Translations under genes and position numbers: made by a program | Shown: positions 22,817-35,135 of the stretch, piece by piece | Numbering within the stretch: position 1 is the first letter of the stretch | How the letters are laid out: each line of letters starts with the position of its first letter | From: Nyssa sinensis | Taxonomy: Eukaryota; Streptophyta; Magnoliopsida; Cornales; Nyssaceae | Assembly: GCA_008638375.1 (NCBI GenBank) | Contig: CM018036.1 | Location: 17,963,832-18,027,831 of the forward strand | Reading direction: 5' to 3' | DNA length: 64,000 bases | Notes under the pieces: model-generated | Seen by the model: only the letters and a program-made list of their open reading frames with translations | Databases searched by the model: none | What the model was told of the DNA's origin: nothing

Positions 22817-22920
22817 ATGGCAGCGGCGAACTTCGGATTCGGTGACGGTAACGGCGACGGCGACAGATGGTGTAATCCTACAGTAACTACCAAGATGGAC
22901 GACGACTTTTTCCGAAAACG
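22817..22920 (+). other. Candidate 5' exon inside the CACTA element
   Basis: An ATG at 22,817 opens a GC-rich frame (MAAANFGFGDGNGDGDRWC...) of 104 nt ending at a possible donor CG|GTAACT at 22,921. Its base composition is unlike the AT-rich DNA on the right. It may be the first exon of a transposon gene or a captured host exon. I do not recognise the protein. Confidence 0.35.
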
Positions 22921-22924
22921 GTAA

Positions 22925-25428
22925 CTCCCGAATCCCCATCTAGTTAAAAATATTTATTGGATTCCAAATGGCAAAGTGAAAGATTGAAACATCAACTTTT
23001 TTTGCCGGTGGATTTAAGGATCATCAAACTTTGTAAGTTTATTTTTAATTTTTAATTTATAACTAATAATTATCTGCATTAATATTTATTGTTTATAATT
23101 ATTTTCATTATTATTTATTTTTGCATTATTATGGCCAATAGATATGATTTTTTTTATATTGATGAAGAAGAAGAATATAACACAATTTCTACTCCTAATC
23201 AATTGGTTCTCTTCTTGTTGGGGTTGGAGGGTCTAAGTAACAGTAAAAAGAAAACCTAAGTGCCCACAAAAAAAAAATTCAAGATTGTACAAACAGATTA
23301 TACAGCAGTTAGCTTGTACTGGTCTGTTATTGTAGTCCTGGAAAATCAAAATCACTTCAAATTGAAAAGCACATTCAAAACCAAGTTTAAGTAACAGAGA
23401 AGAAAGAAAAAGAAGTACGGTATGGCCTCTTTTTTCGAGTGAAAGCGGGAGGGGGGTGGGGGAAGGTAATCAATGATTTACCATCCATATAATATAGTAA
23501 GCAAGACTGAGAGACCTAAGGGCCTAATGATGGCAAGATCAGCAATAGAAGAATTTTACCTATTATTATTGCTATTCTAACCACTCTTAAACTAAATCAA
23601 TGTTTGGCATCAATGTCATTTAAATAAAGATTCAAAAAAAAAAAACCAATAAGAAACATAACAAAGGCTTTCCTGCATCAACAATCTCAATTAAATAAAG
23701 ATCCAAAACTTGAACCATGAACCTGACTATCATGCCCAGCAAAACTCATGTTGGCTATCTGCAGCCTGGTCTTCCTGTGGTCAACTTGAACTTTCCTTTT
23801 GCACCAGTCGAAATGCATTCTACTAACTAGTCTTTGACCAACTAGGATAGGACTCGAGTCTTAGATAAATAGTGGAAATCTCCCCTAAGATAACCATTTG
23901 GACTTTTGTTTATTATCACCAAATGGGTACTCATTATGATAAGTCACTCACAAAACAATAGTCTTAATTATCATTAATAAAAGACTATTTTTTTAAATGA
24001 TAAAAGTGAGAGAGAAATTATAACTCACACTAGTCTTTGACCAACTAGGATAGGACTCGAGTCTTAGATAAATGGTAGAAATCCCCCCTAAGAAAACCAT
24101 TTGGGCTTTTGTTCATTATCACCAAATGGGTACTCATTATGATAAGTCACTCACAAAACAACAGTCTTAATTATCATTAATAAAATGCTATTTTTTTTAA
24201 ATGATAAAAGTGAGAGGGAAATTATAACTCACACTAGTCTTTGACCAACTAGGATAGGACTTGAGTCTTAGATAAATAGTGGAAATCCCCCCTAAGATAA
24301 CTATGTATATAGAGTCCAGGTGATAAGTGAGTTGACTTGAAAGATGTGTTGTAAATTTGAAAATTTTGAGTTCAATTCACTATATTTACAATTCTTGGAA
24401 TTTCTGGGTTAGCTCATGAGTAATGAGTGAAATAGTCTGGCAAAACTAAAATATCATTTTATTGACAAAATATGTATATATAGTAAAACAACATGAACAA
24501 ACGTAATAAAATGATTTATTTAGTTCAAAAAATTAAGAAATCTTTTATGCCTCAATTGAATAAATTTTGCAATGAAAAATCATCAGTATTCCAGATAATT
24601 TTTTTTTGGGTTACCAATTTTAACCTTAAAAATATAAAAATGCAAAAATAAAAAATAAAAAGACACATTTCTCCCAGAATACATTTATCACATTTACGTA
24701 TATAATTATAGTCTATATACATTATACACATACACACACTCACATATAATTTCTGGAACCATGTTACCTTGTTAGTCAGTCCGACAACTCACACCCTAAT
24801 TAGGTATTGGATCAGATGAGTTTTGGCTAGAAGAGATTCTAGTTCTCTTTTCTCCCATATTACGTGTTGATGCGCCTTTTCAGCAGGGCCGCTATGAGCG
24901 TGGCCTAATTTTTTTTTTAGGGATTACTTCGTGAAAAAAATATTTTGGTGATTGTTTTGTAAGTTAGTAATTGCATTCATGTAAGCCTAGCCCCGTTAGA
25001 GAGTCATTTTCATCACATGTGAATCTTGTCGCGAAATTTAATCACAATTAGGCTCGTGTGTATGAAAATCGATTCTTGAATTGTCTAGAGAGGACAGTTC
25101 GGGAATGCATAAATTTGCATTGCAATCAATAGCGTATGCTTGAATATTTCACTATGAAAAAATTTCAGCACGGTCTCATATTGTTCTCTGGGTATATATT
25201 TAGGCGTGCTAACATCTATCTCGTATACTTGGAAAACCGTGGGGAGATGCTACCAAAATTTTGTCCGAGTGAAATCAAGTATTTGATTTGCTGCTGATTG
25301 CAATGTAGATTATGCATTCACGAATGGGATAGGACCATCTTACCCTTTAGAGAGAAGTTGGAGATGATAGGATTCATGTTTCATATTTATAATGAGTATT
25401 ATTTTTTACTTGTGTTAAGTAGACAAAA
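22925..25428. other. CACTA 5' region: non-coding with a ~205-bp tandem repeat
   Basis: There is no supported gene before the transposase start. At 23,825-24,300 a unit of about 205 bp (starting ACTAGTCTTTGACCAACTAG, containing CACCAAATGGGTACTCATTA) occurs two full times plus a third partial copy starting near 24,234. The DNA from 24,780 to 25,428 probably includes the transposase promoter and leader. Confidence 0.55.
23825..24300. repeat. ~205-bp tandem repeat within the CACTA element
   Basis: Copies start at about 23,825, 24,028 and 24,234. The first two are nearly identical, and the third is cut after CCCCTAAGATAAC. It has no coding content. Confidence 0.85.
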
Positions 25429-28400
25429 ATGGATAAGAGTTGGATGGACTTGAGGGGCAGGCATTTGTCAGGGTATATGAAGGGGATCAAAGATTTTATT
25501 GAGTTTGCTCGTGCATCTGCAGATGAGAGAAATATGATAAGATGTCCATGTAGGAGGTGCAAAAATAGGGATTATATGCACATAGATGAGGCCAAAAAGC
25601 ACCCACTCCTACACGGGATGGACAAGCGGTATACATGTTGGGAATTTCACGGGGAACATCGTGACGTACGAGTGGTGTTTGAGGATGAAGAAGAAGACGA
25701 CGATGATGACGGCAGTGATAATGTTGGGTTTGGTTACGAAGGCTTGCCACAAATGCTAGCAGACTTGCAGGGGGCTACAACTGGGGCGAGTAGTCACAGG
25801 AGTGACACAGGATAGTCGGAAGTGTTTGAGTCCTTGTTAAGGGAAGCAAGGTAGCCATTATATCCGAGTTGTGATAAGTTTTTGAAATTAGACTTTCTCG
25901 TGAAACTCCTTCATATTAAGACCATCAACCGATGGAGTAACAAATTATTTAATATGGTCATTGGATTGATTAAAGTAGCACTTTCTACTGGGGAGACCCT
26001 TCTGAAATCATATTATGAGGTGAAAAGAATATTAAGAGATTTGGGCCTCAGGTATATTCCTATACATGCTAGCAAAAATGATTGCATGTTATTTTGGAAG
26101 GAGACTGAATAATGTATGGAGTGTACAGTGTGCCACGAACCCAGGTACAACCTGAATGAAGGAAAGAGCAAGACAATTTCGTAGAAGGTGCTGAGATATT
26201 TTCCCTTAAAACCTAGGCTACAAAAGTTGTATATGTCTCAGAAGATGGCAGAAGATATGCGGTGGCATAAAGAGAAGCGTGTTGCTGTGGAAAATGTATG
26301 TAGGCATTCGGCAGATTCTCAAACTTGGGCTGAGTTTGATACAAATCACAAATGGTTTGCAAATGAGGCGCGTAACGTACGACTTGAGCTAGCTAGCGAC
26401 GATTTCAATCCGTTCGATGACATGAGTAATGTCTACAGCATGTGACCAGTGTTGCTTGTATCGTATAACTTGCCACCGTAAAAATGTATAAAAAAACCAT
26501 TTATCTTCATGTCATTGCTTATTCTAGGGCCGAAGTCTCCTGGTAATGAAATTGATGTGTACTTGCATCCTTTAGTGGATGAGTTAAAGGAATTGTGGGA
26601 GGTGGGAGTGGAGGCATAGGACGTCTCTAAGAATGAGACATTTTAATTGCATGCAGCATTACTGTGGACCATAAATGACTTTCCAACATACGGGAACTTG
26701 TTTGGGTGGAGCACTAATGGGTATTGGCATGTCCGATTTGCAATAAGGATGCATGTTCCCTAAATTTGTCCAATAGAAAGAAGATATGATACATTTTCCA
26801 TCATCGTTTTCTACCGCCATCACATAGCTGGCGAAATCGGCAGAAGTATTTGTTTGATGGAAAAATTGAGCACAGATTGTCACCTTCATTGTTGTCTGGC
26901 AAAGACGTGTTGGCGCAATTGGCACTCATCCAATCAGAGAGGTTTGGGAAGGTACCAGGTACTAAGAAGAGGAATCGTACTAATGTGGAGTTAAATTGGA
27001 TGAAGAAGAACATATTTTTTGATTTTCCGTACTGGGAGACCCTTTAATTGAGGCACAATTTGGATGTTATACACATCGAGAAGAACATCTATGATAATGT
27101 GCTGGGAACTTTAATGAACATGGAAAAGAAGACGAAGGATACTGTTAAATCCTGGTTGGACTTGCAGGAGCTAAGAATACGAAAAGAGCTGCACCTAATA
27201 CGTAACGGTGATAAATATATCGTGCCTCTTGCATAGTATACGTTATCATCCGTAGAGCAAATAAGGGTTTGTGTGTGGTTTAAATCGGTGAAGTTCCTAG
27301 ATGGATACGCATCGAATATATCTCAGTGTGTAAATGTTATAGATGGGAAAATATCCGAATTGAAGAGCCATGATTGCCATGTCCTTTTACAACGGCTTCT
27401 TTCGGTTGCACTACGTCGATATCTCACCGATGACATATCAACTACATTGACTGAGTTGGGCTACTTCTTCAGAGAATTGTGTGCAAAGACATTGAATTTA
27501 GAAGTACTGGAAAAGCTCGAAAGGGATGTTTTCATGATCCTTTGCAAGTTGGAAAAGATTTTCCCTCCAGTTTTCTTTGATGTAATGGTCCATTTGCCTC
27601 ATGAGGCAAAAATTGACGGACCTGTCCAATACCGTTGGATGTATCGAATAGAAAGGTACATTTAATTTTATGAATTATTTTATCTATCAATCCTAACTAT
27701 TTTAATGTATAACTGATTAATTATTAAAACAGATATTTGCACACATTGAAGCAATATGTGCATAACAAAACACGACCGGAAGGGTCAATTACTGAGGCTT
27801 ACGTTGATGCTGAATATCTCACCTTCTGCTCTATGCATCTTTATATTCAGACAAGGTTTAATTGTTAAGATTGAAATTCTGATAGATGTCCAAGGTAGCA
27901 ACGAACTGGCCTTGCAGTGTTTAGTCAGAATGTGTAGCCAATAGGTGGCCGTATATATGAATGGTGTCATCTTTATGACTTGGAAAAAGCCCACTATACC
28001 GTGCTCAACAACTGCGATGGGACATTGCCATATTTTAAGTAAGTTTATCAAAATCATTGCAATTCTACGTTAGTACACAAATGTAAGTTACATATACATA
28101 TCTCATCTTATGCAATGAGCATACGATCGAGCTTCAGAGAGAACATGTATCAAGTTCTGATCTAGAGCAAAGACAACAAAATTTGTTTCCAAAGTGGTTC
28201 AGAGAACGTGTAAGAATAGGTTTCAATTAATTGTAATTGTATTAATTAATGCATTTGTATTCAATTAATTTTGTACTTGTATTGAATTAATAGATGAAGC
28301 TATTATGCCACCAATAATCTCCTGAAGCGTACGATCAATTATATTCCTTGGCATGTGGTCCTGATCAAAGGATATCCCGCTACACCGGTTTAATTATTGA

Positions 28401-29097
28401 TGGTGTTGAATTTCACACGAGGGAACGTGAGGTAAGTCGACAAACACAGAATAGCGGGGTCCTTGTTCAAGGAGATGGTGACGGAGGACAAACTGTAAAG
28501 TACTATGGTGTTTTACAAGACATCATACAACTACATTATTGCTACGATCATTCTATGTATATGTTTAAATATGATTGGTGGGATGTAAGTAATAAGAAGA
28601 TTGGAATGCAGATCGATAAGCACTTAATAAGAGTTAATACGTCACGTATGACATTTAAAGCTGATCCGTATGTTTTAGCATATTTAGCAAAACAAGTTTT
28701 CTATTTGAAGGACACAAAAATTAGAGGTGATTGGCATGTTGTCCAAAAAATTAAATCTATAAATGTTTATGATGTACTAGAAGTTGGCGAGGGAGATGAA
28801 GATTTGAAGAGGATTGAGGAGGCACTATAAGAAGAGTCTCAATCTGCCCACGATGGTGTTGTCGACCATGATCAAGAAGATGCTACTTCGTATCGGTTGA
28901 ATAGAACTGATGTAGAACCAAATCATGTCGTAGCTTCCAACCTCACTAATACCACACAGTTAGATCCTCATGAGGCAACTTTCATTAATGATAATGATGA
29001 CCAGGAAAATGATTTTGATGATGATACATTGTTAGAGTATTGTACTGAGAATGGAGAAATTTTAAGAACAGATGATGATACAAACTCAGATGAATAA
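25429..29097 (+). pseudogene. TNP2-like CACTA transposase, multiply interrupted
   Basis: Domain order matches plant CACTA transposases. First comes a transposase-associated N-terminal domain (25,429-25,815) starting MDKSWMDL with CPCRRCKN and an acidic stretch. Next is the TNP2 / Transposase_21 core: LRYFPLKPRLQKLYMS near 26,190, WFANEARNVRLELASD near 26,353, LILGPKSPGNEIDVYL near 26,520, ALLWTINDFPTYGNL near 26,660, and LRHNLDVIHIEKN near 27,046. Then a DUF4218-like part (27,273-27,655) with CHVLLQRLL and PHEAKIDGPVQYRWMY, continued after an intron (27,656-27,732) by KQYVHNKTRPEGS. Last is a DUF4216-like part (28,348-28,830) with VKYYGVLQDIIQLHY and an acidic tail to 29,097. In-frame stops include 25,813, 26,443, 26,479 and 26,644, and there are frame changes near 25,880 and 26,780. 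Such enzymes bind the ends and cut out the element. This copy is dead. Confidence 0.88.
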
Positions 29098-29213
29098 TTG
29101 TAATAGGTGTTACATGTGTTAAGATCAAGTGTAATGGATTTTCAATTTTATGATGTAATGGATTGTCAATTTTATGATGTAATGGAATTTACTTTTAAAC
29201 TTTCTTTTTAAAT

Positions 29214-30694
29214 ATGGTTGGACCAGGCTCACGCAAACGCACAGCCTCGGTGGACCCATCAACCTCTTCCCTTTCCTTTGCAAGGTCGACTGATCCTGCC
29301 ATTGATGGTATGCATAGTTCCACTTTGTATTAATGATTATATAAATATGGTACTAATTGTTACTATTTTATTTTTTCTAAAGCTTTGACCACTACCTCTA
29401 GACGAGGGCACAGTAGGTCGAAGAATCGGAGTTTGCAAGCTCAAATGGAGGCAGCAGGGGGCTCGCGACTTTTGATTGAGCTACCTGAGGGCTTGTTGAA
29501 TCCCGTTGGTGGGTGGGCATAGTAGTTTACCACAGAGGTCGGCATCATTTACTGACTATGTGCCCCACTCCATATTAGTGACTAGAGTCTCGTCACTAAG
29601 GAGGAGCGACATGATATTCATGTGTATATCCTAGTATGTCTTTTATTATTGTGTTGAACTAAATTTTAACATATCTAATGCCGTAATGTTTTGACAATGA
29701 CATGCTTTACATGAGAAGTTTGACATCGATCTCCACCTGTCTCACGTCGTGAAGGCAGTGGACCGTTACCTAGGAGTCCGTTTCAGGGACCATTGACACC
29801 GGCTCCACATGCACCACGAGGCGGAGGTGGCAGCCGGTAGAGAGCCCCGCAACAAACCCTACAGGGGGTGATAGTGGAAGATTGGATGTTACTGTGCGAC
29901 CGGTTCACTAGTGATGCATTCCAAGTAAAAATTATCAAAATTACTTTTGTTTTCTAATAAATCATTATCATTTACACTAACCTTATTTGTTTTGGCCAAG
30001 TGTAAGAACTTAGCAGGAAAAATAGTGAGAGAAGAAGCAAGCAAAAGGTGACCCACTGTGATGGATCACGTTCTTTTGTTAGGTATAGGCATGATATGGT
30101 AAGTTAATAAATGTATCAAGTTCTTATTGTATAATCTATTCATGAAATCAATCTTCACAAGCTACTATTTATTTGCTCCAGTGAGACCAGGAGACCGGTG
30201 CACCCCCAGCCCTATTGATTTGTGGCATATGACGCACTACAACCCCGAAAAGGGTCGGACTGGGCTTGAAGCATAGCGACTTTATGTAAATTTTTTATGT
30301 AACTTGCCACAGTATTACTAATTTCATATTAATCTAAAGTTATAAAAGTAGTAACATATATTTATGTTTTTATAGGAAGAAATGGTCGAACTGCGTGCTC
30401 AGCCGACAGTTGAGGGTTAGGATCCGTCGACCGATGACCAAATACGGGAGACTGTTCTGGGCAAGAGGCACAGATATGTGCGTGGCTTAGGGAGTGGGAT
30501 GGCACCAATGGCATCGTCCTCTATCGTTGAGAGCAATGCCAGGTTTCACGAGGCCACCCAGAGAGCTGAGGCAGCTGAGAGATGGAATGTAGAATTGGAG
30601 TAGAGGATGACAGAGCTCCAAGCTCGCCAGGCCCAGCTAGAGGCTCTTATGCAGTTGGTCCTCAGCTAGTAGGGAGGCTCTATTCAGCCTTAGT
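29214..30694 (+). pseudogene. Second CACTA gene (plant transposase, Ptta/En/Spm type), interrupted
   Basis: An ATG at 29,214 opens a basic, Ser/Thr-rich exon to a donor at 29,307|29,308 (GTATGC). It resumes after AG at 29,381-29,382 with LTTTSRRGHSRSKNRS and ends at a TAG near 29,520. Later fragments fit the C-terminal half of the Ptta/En/Spm family: PIDLWHMTHYNPEKGRTG near 30,215, VLGKRHRYVRGLGSGM near 30,450, and a glutamine/alanine-rich coiled coil (EATQRAEAAERW, ELQARQAQLEAL) to about 30,694. In En/Spm the second protein binds the subterminal repeats; that role is inferred here. Several stops make it non-functional. Confidence 0.7.
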
Positions 30695-30759
30695 AAATTT
30701 TTAAAATTAATTACTTTGGTGTATTTATTATATATAAAAAATGTTACGTAAGTAAAAAG

Positions 30760-32930
30760 AATTTCGGCCTAACGGCTTAGAAACCGTATGACACACTTCA
30801 TATATGAAAATAGACTTGCACGAATTTAACTTCATTAGTTGTAATGCCGGTTTAGGGTTTTGACGGACCAAAATTCCGGATATCGGCCTACCGATCCCGA
30901 AACCCTATCACATACCTCACAAATGATAAAATAAACTTGCACGAACTTACGGCACTCAGTTCAAATGCCCGATTTGAAACTTTTGCGAGTTTCAGCTCTA
31001 AAAAGGTTGATTTGGGAGTTTTGACCGACCAAAATGGTGGATATCAGCCTACCAACCCTGAAACCCCATCAGACACTTCACAAATGATAATATAAACTTG
31101 CACGAACTTACGGCACTAGGTTCGGATGCCCGGTTTGAAACTTTTGCGAGTTTCAGCTCCAAAAAAGACCATTTGGGGTTTTAACAGACCAAAATGGTGT
31201 ATATTAGCCTACCGACCCTGAAACCCCATCACACACCTCACAAATGATAAACTAAACTTGCACAAACTTACGGCACTCGGTTTGGATGCCCGGTTTGAAA
31301 CTTTTGCGAGTTTCAGCTCTAAAAAGGGCTATTTAGGGGTTTTGACCGACCAAAATGGCGGATATCAGCCTACCAACCCTGAAACCCTATCACTCACCTC
31401 AAAAATGATAAAATAAACTTTCACAAACTTACGACACTCGGTTCGGATGCCCGGTTTGAAACTTTTGCGAGTTTCAGCTCCAAAAAGCCCATTTTGGGGT
31501 TTTGATGAACCAAAATGGCGGATATCGGCCTACCGACCTCAAAACCCCATCACACACCTCACAAATGATAAAATAGATTGGAGCAAACTTATGACACTCA
31601 ATTCGGATCACCGGTTTCAAACTTGTGTAACTTTTCGCTCTAAAATGCCTTTTTTAGGGTTTTGACGAACCAAAATGCTGGATATCGGCCTACCGACCCT
31701 GAAACCCCATCACACACCTCAAAAATTATAAAATAAACTTACACAAACTTACGGCACTCAGTTCGGATGCCCGGTTTGAAACATTTGTGAGTTTCAGCTC
31801 CAAAAAAGGCCATTTGGGGGTTTTGACAGACCAAAATGGCGGATATTGGCCTACCGACCCCAAAACCCCATCACCCACCTCAAAAATGATAAAATAGACA
31901 TACACAAACTTAAGTCACTTGGTTCGGATCACCGGTTTCAAACTTGTGTAACTTTTCGCTCTAAAAAGCCTCTTTTTGGGGTTTTAACGGACCAAAATGC
32001 TGTATATCGGCCTACGACCTTGACACCCCATCACACACCTCAAAAATGATAAAATAGACTTGTACGAACTTACGGCATTCGGTTTAGATGCCCAAATTAA
32101 AACTTTTGTAAGTTTCAGCTCCAAAAAGCCTCTTTTTGGGGTTTTGATGGACCAAAATACCGGATATCGGCCTACCGACCCAGACACCCCATCACACACC
32201 TCAAAAATGATAAAATAGACTTGCAAAAACTTACGTCACTCGGTTCGGATGCCCGGTTTGAAACTTTTGTGAGTTTCAGCTCCAAAAAGGCCCATTTTGG
32301 GGTTTTGACAAACCAAAATGCCCGATATCAGCCTACCGACCCTAAAACCCCATCACCCACCTCAAAAATGATAAAATAGACTTGCAAAAACTTACGTCAC
32401 TCGGTTCGGATCACCGGTTTCAAACTTGTGTAACTTTTCACTCTAAAATGCCTCTTTTTGGGGTTTTGACAGACTAAAATGCCTGATATCGGCCTATCAA
32501 CCCCGAAACCCCATCACACACATAAAAAATGATAAAATAGACTTACACGAACTTACGGCACTCCGTTCGAATGCCCGATTTGAAACTTTTGTAAGTTTCT
32601 GCTCCAAAAAGGCCTATTTTGGAGTTTTGGCGGACCAAAACACTGGCTACCGGCCTAACTACCCCAAAACCCCATCACACACCTTAGAAATTATACAATA
32701 GACTTGCAAAAACTTACGGCACTCCGTTTGGATCACCCGTTTTAAACTTGTGCAACTTTTCGCTCCTAAAATGCCTAATTTGGGGTTTTAACAGACCAAA
32801 ATGTCGGATATTAGCCTAATTTCTCCGAAACCCCATCACACACTTCACAAATGATAAAATAGACTTGCACGAACTTACGGAAGTCTGTTCGGATCATCGG
32901 TTTGAAACTTATGGTACTTTATGCTATTCT
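30760..32930. repeat. ~161-bp tandem array, about 13 copies, inside the CACTA element
   Basis: The landmark GATATCGGCCTACCGACC or a close variant recurs at about 30,876, 31,038, 31,198, 31,361, 31,520, 31,680, 31,841, 32,004, 32,163, 32,324, 32,484, 32,645 and 32,806. Each unit also has ACTTACGGCACTCGGTTCGG, GTTTGAAACTTTTG, a GGGGTTTTGA tract, CCCCATCACACACCTC and ATGATAAAATAGACTTG. An incomplete copy precedes the first. Some units share GGATCACCGGTTTCAAACTT in place of GGATGCCCGGTTTGAAACTT, so two sub-types alternate in part. The open frames inside are shadows of the repeat. Confidence 0.93.
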
Positions 32931-32996
32931 TACTATTTATGCATGTAAAAAAATATATATTCACATCTATGTTCATATAAATATATTTAATAAGGG

Positions 32997-33001
<5 letters not shown>

Positions 33002-33034
<33 letters not shown>
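33002..33034. repeat. (AT)n microsatellite
   Basis: A pure TA run of about 33 bp within the right AT-rich part of the CACTA element. Confidence 0.9.
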
Positions 33035-33040
<6 letters not shown>

Positions 33041-33387
33041 TTGATCTTTATTTCAGATTGATCGAGATTATTGCGCCACTATCTTTCTGTTCTACATCGG
33101 GACTTACTATTTTCATTTATTTTTTTTCTTTTAATGAACAACTGTAGTTACATTTTCTGATACTATTTTTTATTTTTGTATTTATTAAAAAATTTTACTT
33201 TTACAATTGTAAGTAATTAGTATAATATATATATATGTATATAAATGTATTTTTCTTTTAATATATTAATTTCAAAATATTTAAATTTTATTATATATTA
33301 GGATGTTTGATACAGGTTTTGAACATGAATAAAACAAAAATAAAAACAAATAATACAGGACAAAATAAGGTGCAGGAAAAAAAAAAA

Positions 33388-33841
33388 CTTTTAGTGACGC
33401 ACAAAGAGGCGTCGCTAATAGCAAAGAAATTAATTTTCAGCGACGCTTCATATTCGTCACAAAAGAATGCCATTAGCAACGCTTGATGACGCACATCGAG
33501 CGTCGCTAAAGGTTGGAATAATACACTATTTATGACGTGCCGTGTGCGTCGCTAATAGTAACCATTAGCGATGCACAATAAGCGTCGCTAAAGCCTATTG
33601 CATCCATTTATAGTATTCGTGATGCCCATACTTGATTATTAGCAACACCAGTTGCACATCGCTAATAGTTACCTTTAGCGACACACAAACATCTGAGCGT
33701 CGCTAATAGTATTTGCGACACGACTATTTGCGACGCATGGAGCGACGCCCAAATGTGCGTCGTCAAAGAGAATTAGTGACGCACATTACTACTATTAGCA
33801 ATGCCTTTTGAGTGTTGCTAATAGTGTCTTTTCCTGTAGTG
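33388..33841. repeat. CACTA right end: subterminal palindromes and TIR
   Basis: At least eight occurrences of GCGTCGCTAA, CGACGC or close variants, often as inverted pairs separated by 5-12 bp: for example TTAGTGACGCACAAAGAGGC with GCGTCGCTAA at about 33,390-33,420, and CATTAGCGATGCACAATAAG with GCGTCGCTAA at about 33,562-33,592. The element ends CTGTAGTG at 33,841. The pattern mirrors the left end. Confidence 0.85.
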
Positions 33842-34510
33842 TGTTAATTGTCTCCCCAAAGTAGCTTTACTTGTATATTTTGATAAAATGCGAAGAAAAC
33901 TCAAGTAATGTCACCATTCTGTAATATAAGTTTGGGCTTCAACCCTGTACGGAGAGTATTCGGGAGTTGGACGTACTTCAGACCTCCTTATCAAACTGAG
34001 AATTTACTAAGCAAGATTTTCATAACATAAAAACTTGTAAATAATCAAACACCTTAACTGAACAGATCCTTTGCAATCAGAATTTTGGTCACTCGGATTG
34101 GTAATAATTGAGTAGATAGGTCTGTATAGACATCTGATCTAAAGCTGGATTTGATAATTGAATCAAAACAGGTGCTGAATAACTTTGGGCAAAGAGACTT
34201 GTAACGATGCTGGAGTACATCCATCTTGATCTATTTGAAAGAGTTTTGGTGATAACCAAGCAAATTCTTCACTTTTGGAGCTTGTGTCCTCTAGGTCTAA
34301 TAATAATTTGATGAGAAGATCTTGAAAAAGTCCTCCATAATCGGAGCTTCTATTATCATGACTGATAAGGGCCGAATTCAAAGCTTGGTAATAACTAAGC
34401 CATAATTGGTATTGACTGACCGGGAACTTAAGTCAAGTCTTCTACCCTTAGTTCGGGAGATTACTGAACATGTTGGATAATTGTAGATATTCCTGTATGG
34501 AGGTGATTTA
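33842..34510 (-). other. Tat element 3' untranslated region, right of the CACTA insertion
   Basis: Non-coding DNA joining the CACTA right border to the 60-bp array. Before the CACTA insertion it was continuous with 22,066-22,432. The small frame at 34,163-34,381 matches nothing I know. Confidence 0.55.
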
Positions 34511-35104
34511 GACCTATAACACTTGCATAGGCTGCAGGGTTTGTAGAGGTCTGAATATTAAGATAAACCAGACCTGTAACACTTACATGGGCTGTAAGGT
34601 TTTTAGGGGTCTGTATATTAAGATGAACCAGACCTGTAATACTTGCATGGGCTGCAAGGTTTTTAGGGGTCTGCACATTAAAATGAACCAGACCGGTAAC
34701 ACTTGCATGAGCTACAAGGTTTTTAGGGGTCTGTACATTAAGATAACACAGACCTGTAACACTTGCATGAGTTGCAAGGTTTTTAGGGGTCTGTACATTA
34801 AGATAGACCAAACCTGTAACACTTATATGGGCTGCAAGGTTTTTAGGGGTCTGTACATTAAGATGGACCAGACCTGTAACACTTGCACGGGCTGCAAGGT
34901 TTTTAGGGGTCTGTTTATTAAGATGGACCAGACTTGTAACACTTACATGGGCTGCAAGGTTTTTAGAGGTTTGTTCATTAAGATGGACTAGACCTGTAAC
35001 ACTTGCATGGGCTGCAAGATTTTTAGGGGTCTGTATATTAAGATGGACCAGACCTGTAACACTTGCATAGGCTGCAAGATTTTTAGGGGTCTATACATTG
35101 AAAT
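34511..35104 (-). repeat. 60-bp tandem array, about 10 copies, after pol in the Tat element
   Basis: The unit is strictly 60 bp, for example GACCTGTAACACTTGCATGG then GCTGCAAGGTTTTTAGGGGT then CTGTACATTAAGATGGACCA, repeated from 34,511 to 35,104 with scattered point changes and no length changes. It starts about 30 bp beyond the end of pol. Tandem arrays in this position are known in Tat-lineage retrotransposons and can seed satellite DNA. Because 60 is a multiple of three, the array is open on both strands, with a 20-residue period. That is not evidence of a protein. Confidence 0.92.
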
Positions 35105-35135
35105 GAGTGTGCTCGATGAAGAAAAGGAAAGTACT

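Larger units (their letters stand above)
22433..33841 (+). mobile_element. CACTA (En/Spm, CMC) DNA transposon, 11,409 bp, nested in the Tat element
   Basis: It begins CACTACAAAAAAAGTAA and ends, inverted, CACTACAGGAAAAGACAC. TGT flanks both ends (22,430-22,432 and 33,842-33,844), which is the 3-bp duplication expected for CACTA elements. Inside are a TNP2-like transposase gene (25,429-29,097), a second En/Spm-type gene (29,214-30,694), a ~161-bp tandem array (30,760-32,930) and palindromic subterminal repeats at both ends. Both genes have many stops, so this copy cannot move by itself, although its ends could still be used by a transposase supplied elsewhere. Confidence 0.92.

Noticed and set aside
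31447..32226. Open frames of 67-80 codons in the 161-bp array
   Set aside because: Each is a shadow of the tandem unit and ends or shifts with unit-length changes.
34461..34991. Long open frames on both strands with a 20-residue repeat
   Set aside because: The 60-bp array has no stop in these frames and 60 is divisible by three, so both strands stay open by arithmetic. No independent sign of a protein.
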